Translations under genes and position numbers: made by a program | In this document: piece by piece, positions 1 through 10,543 of the stretch | Position numbering within the stretch: the first letter of the stretch is position 1 | How the letters are laid out: every line of letters begins with the position of its first letter | The notes under the pieces: generated by a model | Told to the model about the DNA's origin: nothing | The model's input: the letters and a program-made list of their open reading frames with translations, nothing else | Databases searched by the model: none | Origin: JBDSZL01 sp039925145 | Lineage (GTDB): Bacteria; Acidobacteriota; Vicinamibacteria; Vicinamibacterales; SCN-69-37 | Direction of reading: 5' to 3' | DNA: 47,369 nt | Assembly (NCBI GenBank): GCA_039925145.1 | Contig: JBDSZL010000009.1 | Location: forward strand, 1-47,369

Positions 1-787
1 CGATGTCGTTGCGCGAAATGCGCCCACCGAGCGTGATCGCGCGCGACGTGAACGTGGACGATCGGTTCAGGTGCACGAACATGCTCGCCAGATGGAACGA
101 GGCCGAGCCCTGGCGCTGCAGCTTGACGTGGTCGACCACGGCGCCGTCTGCGAGCTGGACGTCCGTGACCGCATTTACCCACGCTGTGCCCCGGTCGAGG
201 TCCGCGTAGCTCTCGACGACCGAGCATTGCGACTGCTCACCGGCCCGGATAAGCAGACGCGGCGAAATCAGCGAGGCGCCTTCGGCTGCAGCGACGAAGA
301 GCACGTGAATCGGGTCTTCGAGAACGGCATGCGCCGGTACATCGAGCACGACCACGTCCTCGAAAAATGCGGTGTTCAGGTCCACGAACACACCGGCGCT
401 CGCGGGCCGCGCCGGCAGCAGCGTCGCCGTCGGGGTCTTCGGGCCGGCGCCAACGCTGACAAGTCCTGTCAGCCGTGGCGAGCACGCTCGCACGCGGCCG
501 TTGACGACCACCACGAGCGACTCGAGCGCACCGTCGAAATTAAGGGCGCGGTTGGTTGCATCGTCTACCTCTACGTCGGGCGCCAGACTGTACGTCGAGC
601 TGGCGATGGGCGCGAGGTTCGTATGCCGCCACTCTTCGTTGCGGGTCGTGGGAAATCCCTCGGTCAGGAAGCGATTGAACGCTGACTCACGAGCCCCGGC
701 CAGGCCCCCCTGCCCGAAGGCCGGCGTGCGCCGGAACGCATCGAAGCCGGCCGTGTATGTTCCGTGCCGTTCGGCAAGCTGAGTCAT
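1..787 (-). CDS. sufD: SufD, Fe-S cluster scaffold subunit (partial, C-terminus off window)
   Basis: SufD is part of the SufBCD scaffold complex that builds Fe-S clusters in the cytoplasm. The reading frame starts with ATG one base after the sufC stop codon and stays open to the window edge, about 262 codons, so the C-terminus is missing. Near residue 45 it carries the family's N-terminal signature FPTTRNEEWRHTNLAPI. Just before the edge it has the GGRISRND stretch typical of the SufB/SufD beta-helix core. It is the last visible gene of a leftward Rrf2-carrier-sufB-sufC-sufD operon; sufS/sufU would be expected further left but cannot be seen. Confidence 0.93.
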   Translation of the reverse strand, partial: MTQLAERHGTYTAGFDAFRRTPAFGQGGLAGARESAFNRFLTEGFPTTRNEEWRHTNLAPIASSTYSLAPDVEVDDATNRALNFDGALESLVVVVNGRVRACSPRLTGLVSVGAGPKTPTATLLPARPASAGVFVDLNTAFFEDVVVLDVPAHAVLEDPIHVLFVAAAEGASLISPRLLIRAGEQSQCSVVESYADLDRGTAWVNAVTDVQLADGAVVDHVKLQRQGSASFHLASMFVHLNRSSTFTSRAITLGGRISRNDI

Positions 788-788
788 G

Positions 789-1553
<765 letters not shown>

Positions 1554-1649
1554 TATTGAGTCTCGTTTATTAATGGCGTAGGGCCCCACCCCCACGCCTT
1601 CTGGCTCCGGGTGCTCGCTTCGCTCCCATCCTCGCGAGCCGAGCGGTAA

Positions 1650-3101
<1,452 letters not shown>

Positions 3102-3154
3102 ACTCGAAAAAGAGTGCGAGAAGCGGAGCGCGAGCGCGCGGCCTCCTCTCGCCG

Positions 3155-3481
3155 TTACACGGAAAACGACGTCCCGCACCCGCACGTGCTCTTGGCATGC
3201 GGGTTCTGGAACACAAAGCCACGGCTCAGCAGACTGGTGTCGTAGTCGAGCGTCGTGCCGTCGAGCAGGCGATGGCTGCGCGGATCGATCCAGACGCGGG
3301 CGCCATCGGGGCCGTCAAATATCAGATCCTGCTCCCGGGGCGCCGGCTCCCACGCGAAGATGTACTCGAAGCCCGAACACCCGCCGGCCTTGACGCCCAC
3401 CCGCAACCCTGTGGCTTCGGGGTGCTGGCTCTGAATCAACTTCTGAATCTGCTTCGACGCGTTGTCCGTCACGGTGATCAT
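3155..3481 (-). CDS. A-type Fe-S carrier (IscA/SufA/ErpA family)
   Basis: This is a 108-aa HesB/IscA-family carrier that would pass Fe-S clusters from the Suf scaffold to target proteins. The three ligand cysteines are in canonical positions: C35 in KAGGCSGFEY, then C100 and C102 in STCGCGTSF. The ATG has a good ribosome site (GGGAGAG, five bases upstream). The gene sits between the Rrf2 regulator and sufB, on the same strand. Which paralog it is (sufA, erpA or iscA) cannot be settled from sequence alone, so no symbol is given. Confidence 0.94.
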   Translation of the reverse strand: MITVTDNASKQIQKLIQSQHPEATGLRVGVKAGGCSGFEYIFAWEPAPREQDLIFDGPDGARVWIDPRSHRLLDGTTLDYDTSLLSRGFVFQNPHAKSTCGCGTSFSV

Positions 3482-3537
3482 CACGACTCTCCCGACTGTC
3501 TGGTAGCGCGGCGCAGCTCCCGCGCACCGCCGATGCC

Positions 3538-3993
3538 TCAGCGACGCAGCACCACGGCCATCGGCATCACGGCCGGGCCACCCTGCCCCATCAGGTCCGC
3601 AGCCAACTGCGCGACCGAGGTCGATGCCAGCGTCGACACGATCTGGTCCTTGATCCGCCAGAGCGGATCGCGAATGTTGCACTTGGCGTATTGATCGCAA
3701 CTGTGGTCGTCTGCCGAACAGGCGGTGACCGTCAGCGGGCCATCGACGGCCTGGATGACGTCGGCCACCGAGATGCTCGACGCCGGCCGGCTCAACCCAT
3801 ACCCGCCGCGAATTCCCTGCTGCGATGCGAGCAACTGCGCGCGCACCAGCTTCTGAAGGACCTTGGCGAGCAGCTCGGGCGGGATGTCGTAGCCCTCTGC
3901 CAGCTCGCGCGCAGACGCGCTGCGGTCGGCATGAGCGGCCAGATGCCCCATGGCCAGCAACGCGTAATCCGCTTTTTTCGAGAGCCTCAACAT
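3538..3993 (-). CDS. Rrf2-family transcriptional regulator (IscR/SufR-like)
   Basis: This 151-aa winged-helix regulator is the first gene of the Suf operon. The N-terminus MLRLSKKADYALLAMGHLA and the GIRGGYGLSRP wing are typical of Rrf2 proteins. Cysteines at 92, 99 and 105 occupy almost the same places as the [2Fe-2S] ligands of E. coli IscR (92, 98, 104), so cluster sensing is likely. That ligand role is inferred. The promoter and palindrome upstream suggest autoregulation with the whole suf operon as target. The 56-base gap to the carrier gene is compatible with one transcript. Confidence 0.92.
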   Translation of the reverse strand: MLRLSKKADYALLAMGHLAAHADRSASARELAEGYDIPPELLAKVLQKLVRAQLLASQQGIRGGYGLSRPASSISVADVIQAVDGPLTVTACSADDHSCDQYAKCNIRDPLWRIKDQIVSTLASTSVAQLAADLMGQGGPAVMPMAVVLRR

Positions 3994-3999
3994 GGGTCG

Positions 4000-4020
4000 T
4001 TCCAGATGTCCGACCTGGAA
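4000..4020. promoter_or_regulatory. Candidate Rrf2 operator upstream of the suf operon
   Basis: There is a perfect inverted repeat, TTCCAG, nine bases, CTGGAA. It lies between the predicted -10 box (4026-4031) and the regulator's ATG, so it would cover the transcription start. That is a classic position for autorepression by the Rrf2 protein encoded immediately downstream. The symmetry is seen directly; binding is inferred. Confidence 0.5.
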
Positions 4021-4025
4021 GGTCC

Positions 4026-4054
4026 AGTTTACATGCTCCGAGGCACAGCGACAA
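4026..4054 (-). promoter_or_regulatory. Predicted sigma-70-type promoter of the suf operon
   Basis: On the minus strand TTGTCG (4054-4049) and TAAACT (4031-4026) are separated by exactly 17 bases. They sit about 35-60 bases upstream of the Rrf2 start codon and immediately before the palindrome at 4000-4020. Transcription would start near 4019. This is a by-eye match to the consensus, not a scored prediction. Confidence 0.5.
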
Positions 4055-4092
4055 GCGCGCTGAGAGGTAAGTTATTGATGCGACTGGTCTTG

Positions 4093-5268
4093 TTAAATGA
4101 CTCCGCCGCCTGACCTGGGTTCCAGAGGCCCGCTCCGACCGGCGACGTCCCCAGCGCAATCGCGGGAGCTCCACGCTTCGAAACCCCCTGAAAGGCTACG
4201 GGCATCGAGCCCGACACGGCGGAGGATCGCCGCTGCCCGGCGGCTTCGACGGCCCGTGCGGCAGTGAACGACCACTGGCGCCTCACGCGATAACCGATGT
4301 GCCTCGCGATCGAGGACGCCGAGCGGAATGAGCACTGCGCCATCGATGTGCGCCACGGCGTACTCATCTGGCTCACGCACGTCGACGAGGAGATGGCGCT
4401 GGCCCGTGCCCCTCCACGACTCGAGCTCCTCGACCGAGATCTCGGCCTCCACGGGCAACGCCGCGCACGCATCCCCGGCGGCAGCGACGAGTTCACTGAT
4501 GGTCGGCACGTCTCCGCAGACGGGACAGTCGACCGCACGAGGCACCAGGATCTGCCGGATGCGCATCCGCCATGCGTCGTAGAGCAGCATCCGACCCACG
4601 AGTGATTCGCCGGCCCCGGTGATCAGCTTGATCGCCTCGAGCGCCTGGAGCGACCCGATCACGCCCGGCACCACGCCCAGAACCCCACCCTCCGCGCAGT
4701 TCGGGATGAGCCCCTCGGGCGGCGGCTCCGGATGCAGGCAGCGGTAGCAGGGCCCTCCGGCCACCGCGAACACGGCCACCTGCCCCTCGAACCGCAGGAC
4801 ACTACCAAAGACGTTCGGCCGCCCGGCCATCACGCACGCGTCGTTCACGAGAAATCGTGTCGAGAAGTTATCCGTTCCGTCTATCACCACGTCCACGCGA
4901 TCGACCAGGCCTCGCGCGTTCGACGCGTCGAACGGCGCGTCGATCCCCTCCACCTCCACCCGGGAGTTCAGCGCAGCCAGACGGGCAACTGCGGCCTGAA
5001 GCTTCGGCCGGCCCGCATCGCTCGTCTCATAAAGAACTTGGCGCTGGAGATTGGAGATCTCCACGCGGTCGAAATCGACCAGCACGATCTGCCCCACACC
5101 AGCCGCAGCCAAATACATCGCCGCCGGGCAGCCCAGGCCGCCCATACCGACAATGAGCACAGCCGCGCCCTTGAGTCGGCGTTGCCCGTGCTCGCCGACC
5201 TCAGGGAGGCCGATCTGGTGACGATCGCGTCGGGCGTCGTCTTCGTCGAGATGAGGCAGTCCTTGCAC
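4093..5268 (-). CDS. MoeB/MoeZ-like adenylyltransferase with C-terminal rhodanese domain
   Basis: This 391-aa E1-like enzyme is predicted to adenylate the C-terminus of a small ThiS/MoaD-type sulfur carrier and then load sulfur onto it. Residues about 15-250 form the ThiF/MoeB domain, with the nucleotide loop GMGGLGCPAA, the DFDRVEISNLQRQ motif, zinc cysteine pairs CYRC and CPVC, and NCAEGGVLG. Residues about 285-370 form a rhodanese domain with active-site Cys336 in VVHCRTGRR. The start is GTG. The role (molybdopterin, thiamine, thiolated tRNA or cysteine synthesis) cannot be assigned because no carrier protein gene is in view. It sits just upstream of, and co-oriented with, the suf operon. 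Confidence 0.9.
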   Translation of the reverse strand: MQGLPHLDEDDARRDRHQIGLPEVGEHGQRRLKGAAVLIVGMGGLGCPAAMYLAAAGVGQIVLVDFDRVEISNLQRQVLYETSDAGRPKLQAAVARLAALNSRVEVEGIDAPFDASNARGLVDRVDVVIDGTDNFSTRFLVNDACVMAGRPNVFGSVLRFEGQVAVFAVAGGPCYRCLHPEPPPEGLIPNCAEGGVLGVVPGVIGSLQALEAIKLITGAGESLVGRMLLYDAWRMRIRQILVPRAVDCPVCGDVPTISELVAAAGDACAALPVEAEISVEELESWRGTGQRHLLVDVREPDEYAVAHIDGAVLIPLGVLDREAHRLSREAPVVVHCRTGRRSRRAAAILRRVGLDARSLSGGFEAWSSRDCAGDVAGRSGPLEPRSGGGVI

Positions 5269-5317
5269 GGTGCTCGCTCGAGCATACCAACGCGGCCCGC
5301 CTCACTCGGCGGGGAGC

Positions 5318-6988
5318 TCAGCGTAGTGCTTCGGTGAGGGTACGCCCCTGCGCAGTCGGCATCCGGATGTGCACGAGGGTCGCTAACGTAGGAGCGATAT
5401 CGGCGGGGCTGGCGAGCGTCTCGTAGCGTCCTGCGCGAATGCCGGCACCGAACAGCACGAGCGGCACGCGCTGGTCGTAATCATAGGGCGTGCCGTGGTC
5501 GACACCGCCATTGCTCCGGAAGATCCATCCCCGCCTCGGCAGGATCATGAGGTCCGCTGTGCGCCCTGGGTAATAGCTCAGACGCATGGCGGGAAGCCAG
5601 GGATCGGACGTCGGTTCAGCGCTGGACAACTCCTCACTGCGATACACCTTGGCCACCCCGGGAATCTGTTCCACCGCGCGGCGAACCTCCTCCAGACTCC
5701 CCGGGCGCTGTCTCAGGGCTTCGAGCGTCTCAGACCTGAAGGCAATCGCGGCGCCGTCTACCCAACCGGCCTTGGTTGGCGTACCGAGCACGCGCGTGAG
5801 CGCCGCGTTGACGACGGCGGCAACGCTGGTGATCCGGCCGGACTCGAGGTGCTGCGTGGCCAGGTATTCGGGCAGCTGTGAGACGCCGTGATCGGACGTG
5901 AAGGCCAGCACGTAGTTCCCGCGGCCGACGGTCTGGTCGAGCGTGTCGAGCAGGTGTCCCAGTTGCTGATCGGCCCGCGCAAGGACGTCCTGCACCTCGT
6001 GACTGCGAGGCCCGAATTCGTGGCCCGACTGGTCGAGCGCCACGAGGCTGACCGTGAGCACATCGGTTCCCTCAGTGCGCCCGAGCTGCCGCTGACCGAG
6101 CAGATAAATGGCCAGTTCGGTCAGATATCGATCGCTCAGCGGCGATCGCAGCCATGCACTGCGATAAGTGTCGTCGGGCACCCCACTGGTGCTGTGGATG
6201 GTGTGCGGGAACGTGCGTCCCCATGGCGCCGGCCGCGACTCGCCTGGCACGTCGTCTTCATACAACAGCTGAGATGGGCTGAGGAAGGGCACCCACATCT
6301 CCCCGAAGGAGAGGCTGATCGGGCGGGCGCGCAGGTACGCGTCCACGTCCGGCCAGGGTTCCGTCGTGTACGCCCGTGAGGTCGCAAACGTCCCGTTCGA
6401 CTCGAGCCAGAGCGCAACCTTGTCGACACCGCCCGCGCCGGCAAACGAGATCGCGCTCCGCGGCTTGGTCGAAATCGACACGACTTTCGGACGTCTGCTC
6501 GCCTGCCGGCCCAGTTCGTCGACGAAGGTCGGCGCCCTCAGCGAGCGCCAGCTGTAGTGCTCGGTCGACCTGCCTCCGCCGAGAGGCACCCCGGCCATCG
6601 ACGGATCCTCGAAGCACGAGACTGTCCGGTCGATCGAATGGTCGAACCAGTCGTTGCCGACCATGCCGTGCACCATGGGCAGCGCTCCGGTGCTGATCGT
6701 GGCGTGTCCCGCACACGTCTTGGTGCCGCCGTACGGATACGCAGCCCGGTCGAAGACCGCGCCTTCGGTGAAAAGACGCCTCAGTCCTTTCGTCCACTGG
6801 TGCATGTACGTCTGCGAGTAATCGGCGCGGAACTGGTCCATCACGAGAAAGACCACCAGGCGAGGAGGCGTTGCGGTCGACAGGGCGGAAACTTGGGGAC
6901 GAGACAGCGATTCCGACGGCACGGCACCCTGCGTGCGCGTGACGTGCAGCATCGCGATCGCCAGCGCCGCCGGGGCGAGCTTCCGCAT
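5318..6988 (-). CDS. Secreted alkaline-phosphatase-superfamily phosphatase (PafA-like)
   Basis: This roughly 556-aa exported phosphatase has a signal peptide beginning MRKLAPAALAIAML. I chose this ATG because it places the signal at the very N-terminus; the frame is open 27 codons further upstream. Superfamily residues are visible: metal Asp in VMDQFRADY, nucleophile Thr91 in GTKTCAGHATISTG, Asn112 in GNDWFD, the Lys-x-Arg pair STKPRS (175/177) characteristic of PafA-type phosphomonoesterases, then LDQSGHE, TSDHG and a late His in DHGTPYDYD. The Lys-x-Arg pair favours phosphate monoester hydrolysis over the diesterase branch. Substrate is unknown; it is likely periplasmic. Confidence 0.85.
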   Translation of the reverse strand: MRKLAPAALAIAMLHVTRTQGAVPSESLSRPQVSALSTATPPRLVVFLVMDQFRADYSQTYMHQWTKGLRRLFTEGAVFDRAAYPYGGTKTCAGHATISTGALPMVHGMVGNDWFDHSIDRTVSCFEDPSMAGVPLGGGRSTEHYSWRSLRAPTFVDELGRQASRRPKVVSISTKPRSAISFAGAGGVDKVALWLESNGTFATSRAYTTEPWPDVDAYLRARPISLSFGEMWVPFLSPSQLLYEDDVPGESRPAPWGRTFPHTIHSTSGVPDDTYRSAWLRSPLSDRYLTELAIYLLGQRQLGRTEGTDVLTVSLVALDQSGHEFGPRSHEVQDVLARADQQLGHLLDTLDQTVGRGNYVLAFTSDHGVSQLPEYLATQHLESGRITSVAAVVNAALTRVLGTPTKAGWVDGAAIAFRSETLEALRQRPGSLEEVRRAVEQIPGVAKVYRSEELSSAEPTSDPWLPAMRLSYYPGRTADLMILPRRGWIFRSNGGVDHGTPYDYDQRVPLVLFGAGIRAGRYETLASPADIAPTLATLVHIRMPTAQGRTLTEALR

Positions 6989-7209
6989 CCATTCGTTCGT
7001 GCCGGAGTGACCCCGGCGTCTGTCAGCAATGCTCATGAACATCAGATCGACAGCCCACGGAGGCCGCATCGGGGCACTTCACTCAACGTGACGAAGGATG
7101 CTCCTGAAATTACCCTGACGACGGCCGGCCATCAAGGTCATAATCGGCGGCATCGGTCTCACGCCGCCGCTTGACCTGGGTTGTCACGCGCGTCAGAGAT
7201 CCTGAACGT

Positions 7210-8466
7210 ATGCTGAATTCCGCCCTCGTTCTCCTGGTGGGTGGCCTGCTGGGCGCGGCAGCGCTCGCCATTCTCTGGCTCCGCGACCGGCAGACGCTCG
7301 TGCAGAACATTGCGCGGCTGCAGGCCGAACGCGATGCCGCTGCCGGGTCGGCCGATCAGCAGCGCGCCCTCCTCACCCAGACACAGGCGCAGGTGCGAGA
7401 CACGTTTGCCGCGCTCTCGCGCGAGGCGCTGAAGGAAAACCGGAGCGACTTCGCGACCAGTGCCGACGCGCTGTTCACACCCGTGTTGCAGACGCTCGAG
7501 AAAGTGCGTGCTCAATTGAGCGAAGTCGACAAGGCACGCGAGGGATCGTTTCGGGCCGTCGCGAGCCAGCTGCAGTCGCTGGTGCTCACACAGGAGCAGC
7601 TGCGCGCGACCACCGAGGGGCTGTCGCGGTCGCTGCGCTCGCCCAATGTCCGCGGTAAATGGGGCGAGGTCCAGCTGCGCAGAATTCTCGAGCTGGCGGG
7701 CATGCTGGAACAGTGTGACTTCGTCGAGAAGGAGAGCAGCACCACGGCCGAAGGCACGCGCCAGACACCAGACCTGCTGATCAAGCTTCCCGGCGGCTCG
7801 ACGATCGTGGTCGACTCCAAGGTACCGATCGACGCCTACCTCGCCTCGTGCAACGCACGCACCGACGCCGAGCGCATCGAGCTGCTCATGTCGCACGCGC
7901 GTCAGGTTCGCGATCATGTGCGCGCCCTCGGCGCCAAGGAGTACTGGCGGCAGTTCAAGCCAGGGCCCGAGTTCGTCGTCATGTTCATGCCGCTCGAGCC
8001 GCTGCTCTCGACCGCGTTCGAACACGACGGATCGCTGCTCGAGCAGGCCGCGAATTTGCGGGTGATCCCAGCCACCCCGATGACGCTGTTGGCGTTACTG
8101 AAAGCGGTCGCTTACGGCTGGCAGCAGCAGGTGGTCGCGCGCAACACCGACGAGATTCAGGAGCTCGGCCGCGAGCTCTACGAGCGGCTGGCCAAGATGA
8201 TGGAACATCTCGAAGGCGTCGGGCGCAACATCGGTCAGGCGGCCGAGGGCTACAACCGGTTCATCGGATCGCTCGAGCAGAAGGTGCTGCCGAGCGCCCG
8301 GCGCTTCAAGGAGCTGGGTGTGAGCTCGGTGAAAACAATCGAGACACCTGAGCCGCTCGACCTCGATATTCGGCGCGTTCTGCGCGAGGAACTGATCGCA
8401 CGACCCGAGGAGAAGGACGGCCAGCTCGAGCTCGAGATCGTAGAGGCTGGCCGCCGGCCGGCCTGA
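7210..8466 (+). CDS. rmuC: DNA recombination protein RmuC family
   Basis: This 418-aa protein has an N-terminal membrane anchor (MLNSALVLLVGGLLGAAALA), a coiled-coil region (about 30-130) and the RmuC nuclease-like domain with GKWGEVQLRRILE and a VDSKVPIDAY block. RmuC proteins limit recombination at inverted repeats in E. coli; the biochemical activity is not firmly established. I chose the ATG at the membrane segment over an upstream in-frame start. It is divergent from the phosphatase, with about 220 bases between the start codons that I could not assign to any feature. Confidence 0.92.
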   Translation: MLNSALVLLVGGLLGAAALAILWLRDRQTLVQNIARLQAERDAAAGSADQQRALLTQTQAQVRDTFAALSREALKENRSDFATSADALFTPVLQTLEKVRAQLSEVDKAREGSFRAVASQLQSLVLTQEQLRATTEGLSRSLRSPNVRGKWGEVQLRRILELAGMLEQCDFVEKESSTTAEGTRQTPDLLIKLPGGSTIVVDSKVPIDAYLASCNARTDAERIELLMSHARQVRDHVRALGAKEYWRQFKPGPEFVVMFMPLEPLLSTAFEHDGSLLEQAANLRVIPATPMTLLALLKAVAYGWQQQVVARNTDEIQELGRELYERLAKMMEHLEGVGRNIGQAAEGYNRFIGSLEQKVLPSARRFKELGVSSVKTIETPEPLDLDIRRVLREELIARPEEKDGQLELEIVEAGRRPA

Positions 8467-8521
8467 CCGGGGCGACCGGGGTGTGAGCCATCCCCGCGCG
8501 TCCACCCGTCTCGCCTTGTCG

Positions 8522-9232
8522 TTATCGGATTTCGACGGTCAGCGTGACCTGGGCCCGAATCTCGATCTCACCCGGCGTGATAGGCGTGTCTGCCGCATCG
8601 GGCGCCTTGGCCGTGGCCATGCGAAACGCCATCGGCTCGGGTCCGGGACGCATCACGTTCTGTTCTTCGATGCGCACGATGGCACCCAGAGTTCGTCGCG
8701 CGCCCGCAGCCATGGCTTCGGCCCGCGATAAGGCGGCCTGGACGGCCTGTTTCAAGGCCTCGCTCTCGGCGGCGGATTCGTCCTTTAGACCGAACCGCGG
8801 CCCGATGATCGACAGCCCCGTGCCTTTCGGCGCATTGGCCGCGTCGATCAGGTCGCCGAGCCGATCGAGATCGTCGACCCGCACTTCAATCTGGTTGCGG
8901 ACGAGGTAGCCCCGTGGGATGGCTCGACCGTTGTTCCACTCCATCTCCGGTGTGAGCGAGTAGCCCGTCGTCCGAATCGCGTCCGATGCCGCACCCGCCC
9001 GCTTCAGCGCAGCCTGCACCGCGTTCATCAGATCAGCGTTTGTCTTGCGGGCGTCGGCGGCCTTCGCATCTCGCGTCTCGGTGGCGACCGTCAACCATGC
9101 GCGGTCCGGAGCCCGCTTCAGCACGGCCTGGCCTTGAGTCACGATGGAGGGCGCGGACGGCGGAGCGGTCTGGGCGAACGCGGGCGAGGCAACGAGGGCC
9201 AGCGTCAGCGCGATCGAGAGCACACGAGTCAT
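8522..9232 (-). CDS. SIMPL-domain (DUF541) periplasmic protein
   Basis: This 236-aa exported protein has the signal peptide MTRVLSIALTLALVASPAFA followed by a SIMPL/DUF541 domain (TGYSLTPEMEWNNGR, GYLVRNQIEV, and an APKGTGLSIIGPRFGL block). The family's function is poorly defined; members are periplasmic or membrane associated. Start choice: AGAGGA lies seven bases before the second of two close ATGs, so 9232 is preferred to 9238. The same frame stays open for about 1.8 kb upstream across ubiE, but that is a GC-rich artefact. It is the last gene of a ubiE-hypothetical-SIMPL row. Confidence 0.88.
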   Translation of the reverse strand: MTRVLSIALTLALVASPAFAQTAPPSAPSIVTQGQAVLKRAPDRAWLTVATETRDAKAADARKTNADLMNAVQAALKRAGAASDAIRTTGYSLTPEMEWNNGRAIPRGYLVRNQIEVRVDDLDRLGDLIDAANAPKGTGLSIIGPRFGLKDESAAESEALKQAVQAALSRAEAMAAGARRTLGAIVRIEEQNVMRPGPEPMAFRMATAKAPDAADTPITPGEIEIRAQVTLTVEIR

Positions 9233-9276
9233 ACGCATATCCTCTGATTCTGCAGCTCGAGCGCGTTCTCGTCGCG

Positions 9277-9711
9277 TCAGGGCTTCACGATCAGGCGCGG
9301 AATTTCGGTCACGAGAAACGCCGAGAGATCTTCCTCGGAGAGCGCCGACACCGGCCTGCTGCCCCCGAGCGGGCGCTCCTCGACAATCTGCCCCTGACGG
9401 CCGCGAGTCAAGCTCACGCGCCCGACCACCTGTGGTGTCGTCCGGCTCGCATCGAGCTCGAACTCGAGAAATGTGTGAGGCGACTTCTCCGCTACCAGTC
9501 TGACGCTCTCCGCCGGCGTATGGACGTCGAAGAGGTAGCCGGCCGCTTTGAGCACCGTCTCGGCCTGCCGCATCATCGGCACGGCCACCTCGGCAAGAAA
9601 GCTCGCGTACCCCGCACGGGCTTCGTCGACGATGACCCGACGGGCCGCCACGTCGCTTTTCGCGTCTTCGATTCCCCGCAAAATCCGCTTGCGCAGTTCT
9701 GATACATCCAT
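9277..9711 (-). CDS. Conserved-looking hypothetical protein, 144 aa
   Basis: I do not recognise the family. The protein is soluble, starts with MDVSELRKRILRGIEDAK and has a helical N-terminal half (about 1-60). The second half looks like alternating strands (FLEFELDASR, VVGRVSLTRG) and ends ALSEEDLSAFLVTEIPRLIVKP. There is no signal peptide, membrane segment or cysteine motif. It begins 12 bases after the ubiE stop on the same strand and is followed 44 bases later by the SIMPL gene, so it is probably co-transcribed with them. Codon use resembles its neighbours. Confidence 0.75.
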   Translation of the reverse strand: MDVSELRKRILRGIEDAKSDVAARRVIVDEARAGYASFLAEVAVPMMRQAETVLKAAGYLFDVHTPAESVRLVAEKSPHTFLEFELDASRTTPQVVGRVSLTRGRQGQIVEERPLGGSRPVSALSEEDLSAFLVTEIPRLIVKP

Positions 9712-9723
9712 GAAGCCTCGCGG

Positions 9724-10491
9724 TCATTGTATGAAATGCTCCGGTCGGCCGGGCACAACGCCCTTGGAGCCGACGTGAAGCGTCATGAGCCCGCCGAGCA
9801 GCGGCACTACGCGCACCTCGGAAAACCCCGCCCCCCGCATCAACGTGGCCACGCCTGCCGCTCCGGGGTATCGCCGAAGGGACGCCGCAATATATCGATA
9901 GGTGTTCGGATCGCCGTGCAGGATCCAGCCCAGCGCAGAGCCGACCATCGTCAGATAGCCGAGGTAGACGCTCCGCACCAGCCGCGACTCCGGCCGATTG
10001 AAGTCGAGGGAGCAGACCACGCCTGTTGCAATGAGCACGCGATGGATCTCCAGCAGCGCGTCCTGCAGATCGGGAACGTTGCGCAATCCGTAGCCGGTTG
10101 TCACGACGTCGACGCTGCCGGTCGCGAACGGCAGCATCCCCATATCGCCAACCAGCCAGCGCACCGCGGAGCCGCCAGGTTTCTTGCGCGCCAGGGCAAT
10201 CATCGGCGCGGCCAGGTCGAGGCCCGTCACACGGCCGCCGCGCGCCAACGCCAGCAGCGCGAGGTCTCCCGTGCCACAGGCCAGGTCGAGAACGCGCGTG
10301 GTGGCATGGATGCGAGCCGCGGCGACGAGCTTCCTCTTCCACCGTTGGTCCAGACCGAACGAGAGCAGGCGCGTGATCAGATCGTACCGGGCGGCGATCG
10401 TGCTGAAGAGCTGGCGGACGTACCGGCGTTTGATAACGGGCGAGGCAAATGCCTCGGCCAGAGGCGTCGGGAGCGGGGCGGGGGAATGCAT
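9724..10491 (-). CDS. UbiE/MenG-type C-methyltransferase
   Basis: This 255-aa SAM-dependent methyltransferase is likely to methylate the quinone ring in menaquinone or ubiquinone biosynthesis. Motif I is LDLACGTGD (68-76). The UbiE-specific N-terminus VRQLFSTIAARYDLITRLLSFGLDQRWKR and the GYGLRNVPDLQDALLEIHRVL block are present. The ATG giving MHSPAP is used; eleven further residues upstream are possible but would run into the divergent regulator's promoter region. Whether the substrate is demethylmenaquinone or a benzoquinol cannot be told from sequence alone. Confidence 0.88.
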   Translation of the reverse strand: MHSPAPLPTPLAEAFASPVIKRRYVRQLFSTIAARYDLITRLLSFGLDQRWKRKLVAAARIHATTRVLDLACGTGDLALLALARGGRVTGLDLAAPMIALARKKPGGSAVRWLVGDMGMLPFATGSVDVVTTGYGLRNVPDLQDALLEIHRVLIATGVVCSLDFNRPESRLVRSVYLGYLTMVGSALGWILHGDPNTYRYIAASLRRYPGAAGVATLMRGAGFSEVRVVPLLGGLMTLHVGSKGVVPGRPEHFIQ

Positions 10492-10543
10492 GAGGCTGGT
10501 GCGCCGCCGTGTAGCGACGCGCACCCTGCATCATAATGACGGC

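Noticed and set aside
71..685. Plus-strand frame of about 200 codons opposite sufD.
   Set aside because: SufD motifs are clear on the minus strand; the plus frame is Arg/His-rich antisense shadow.
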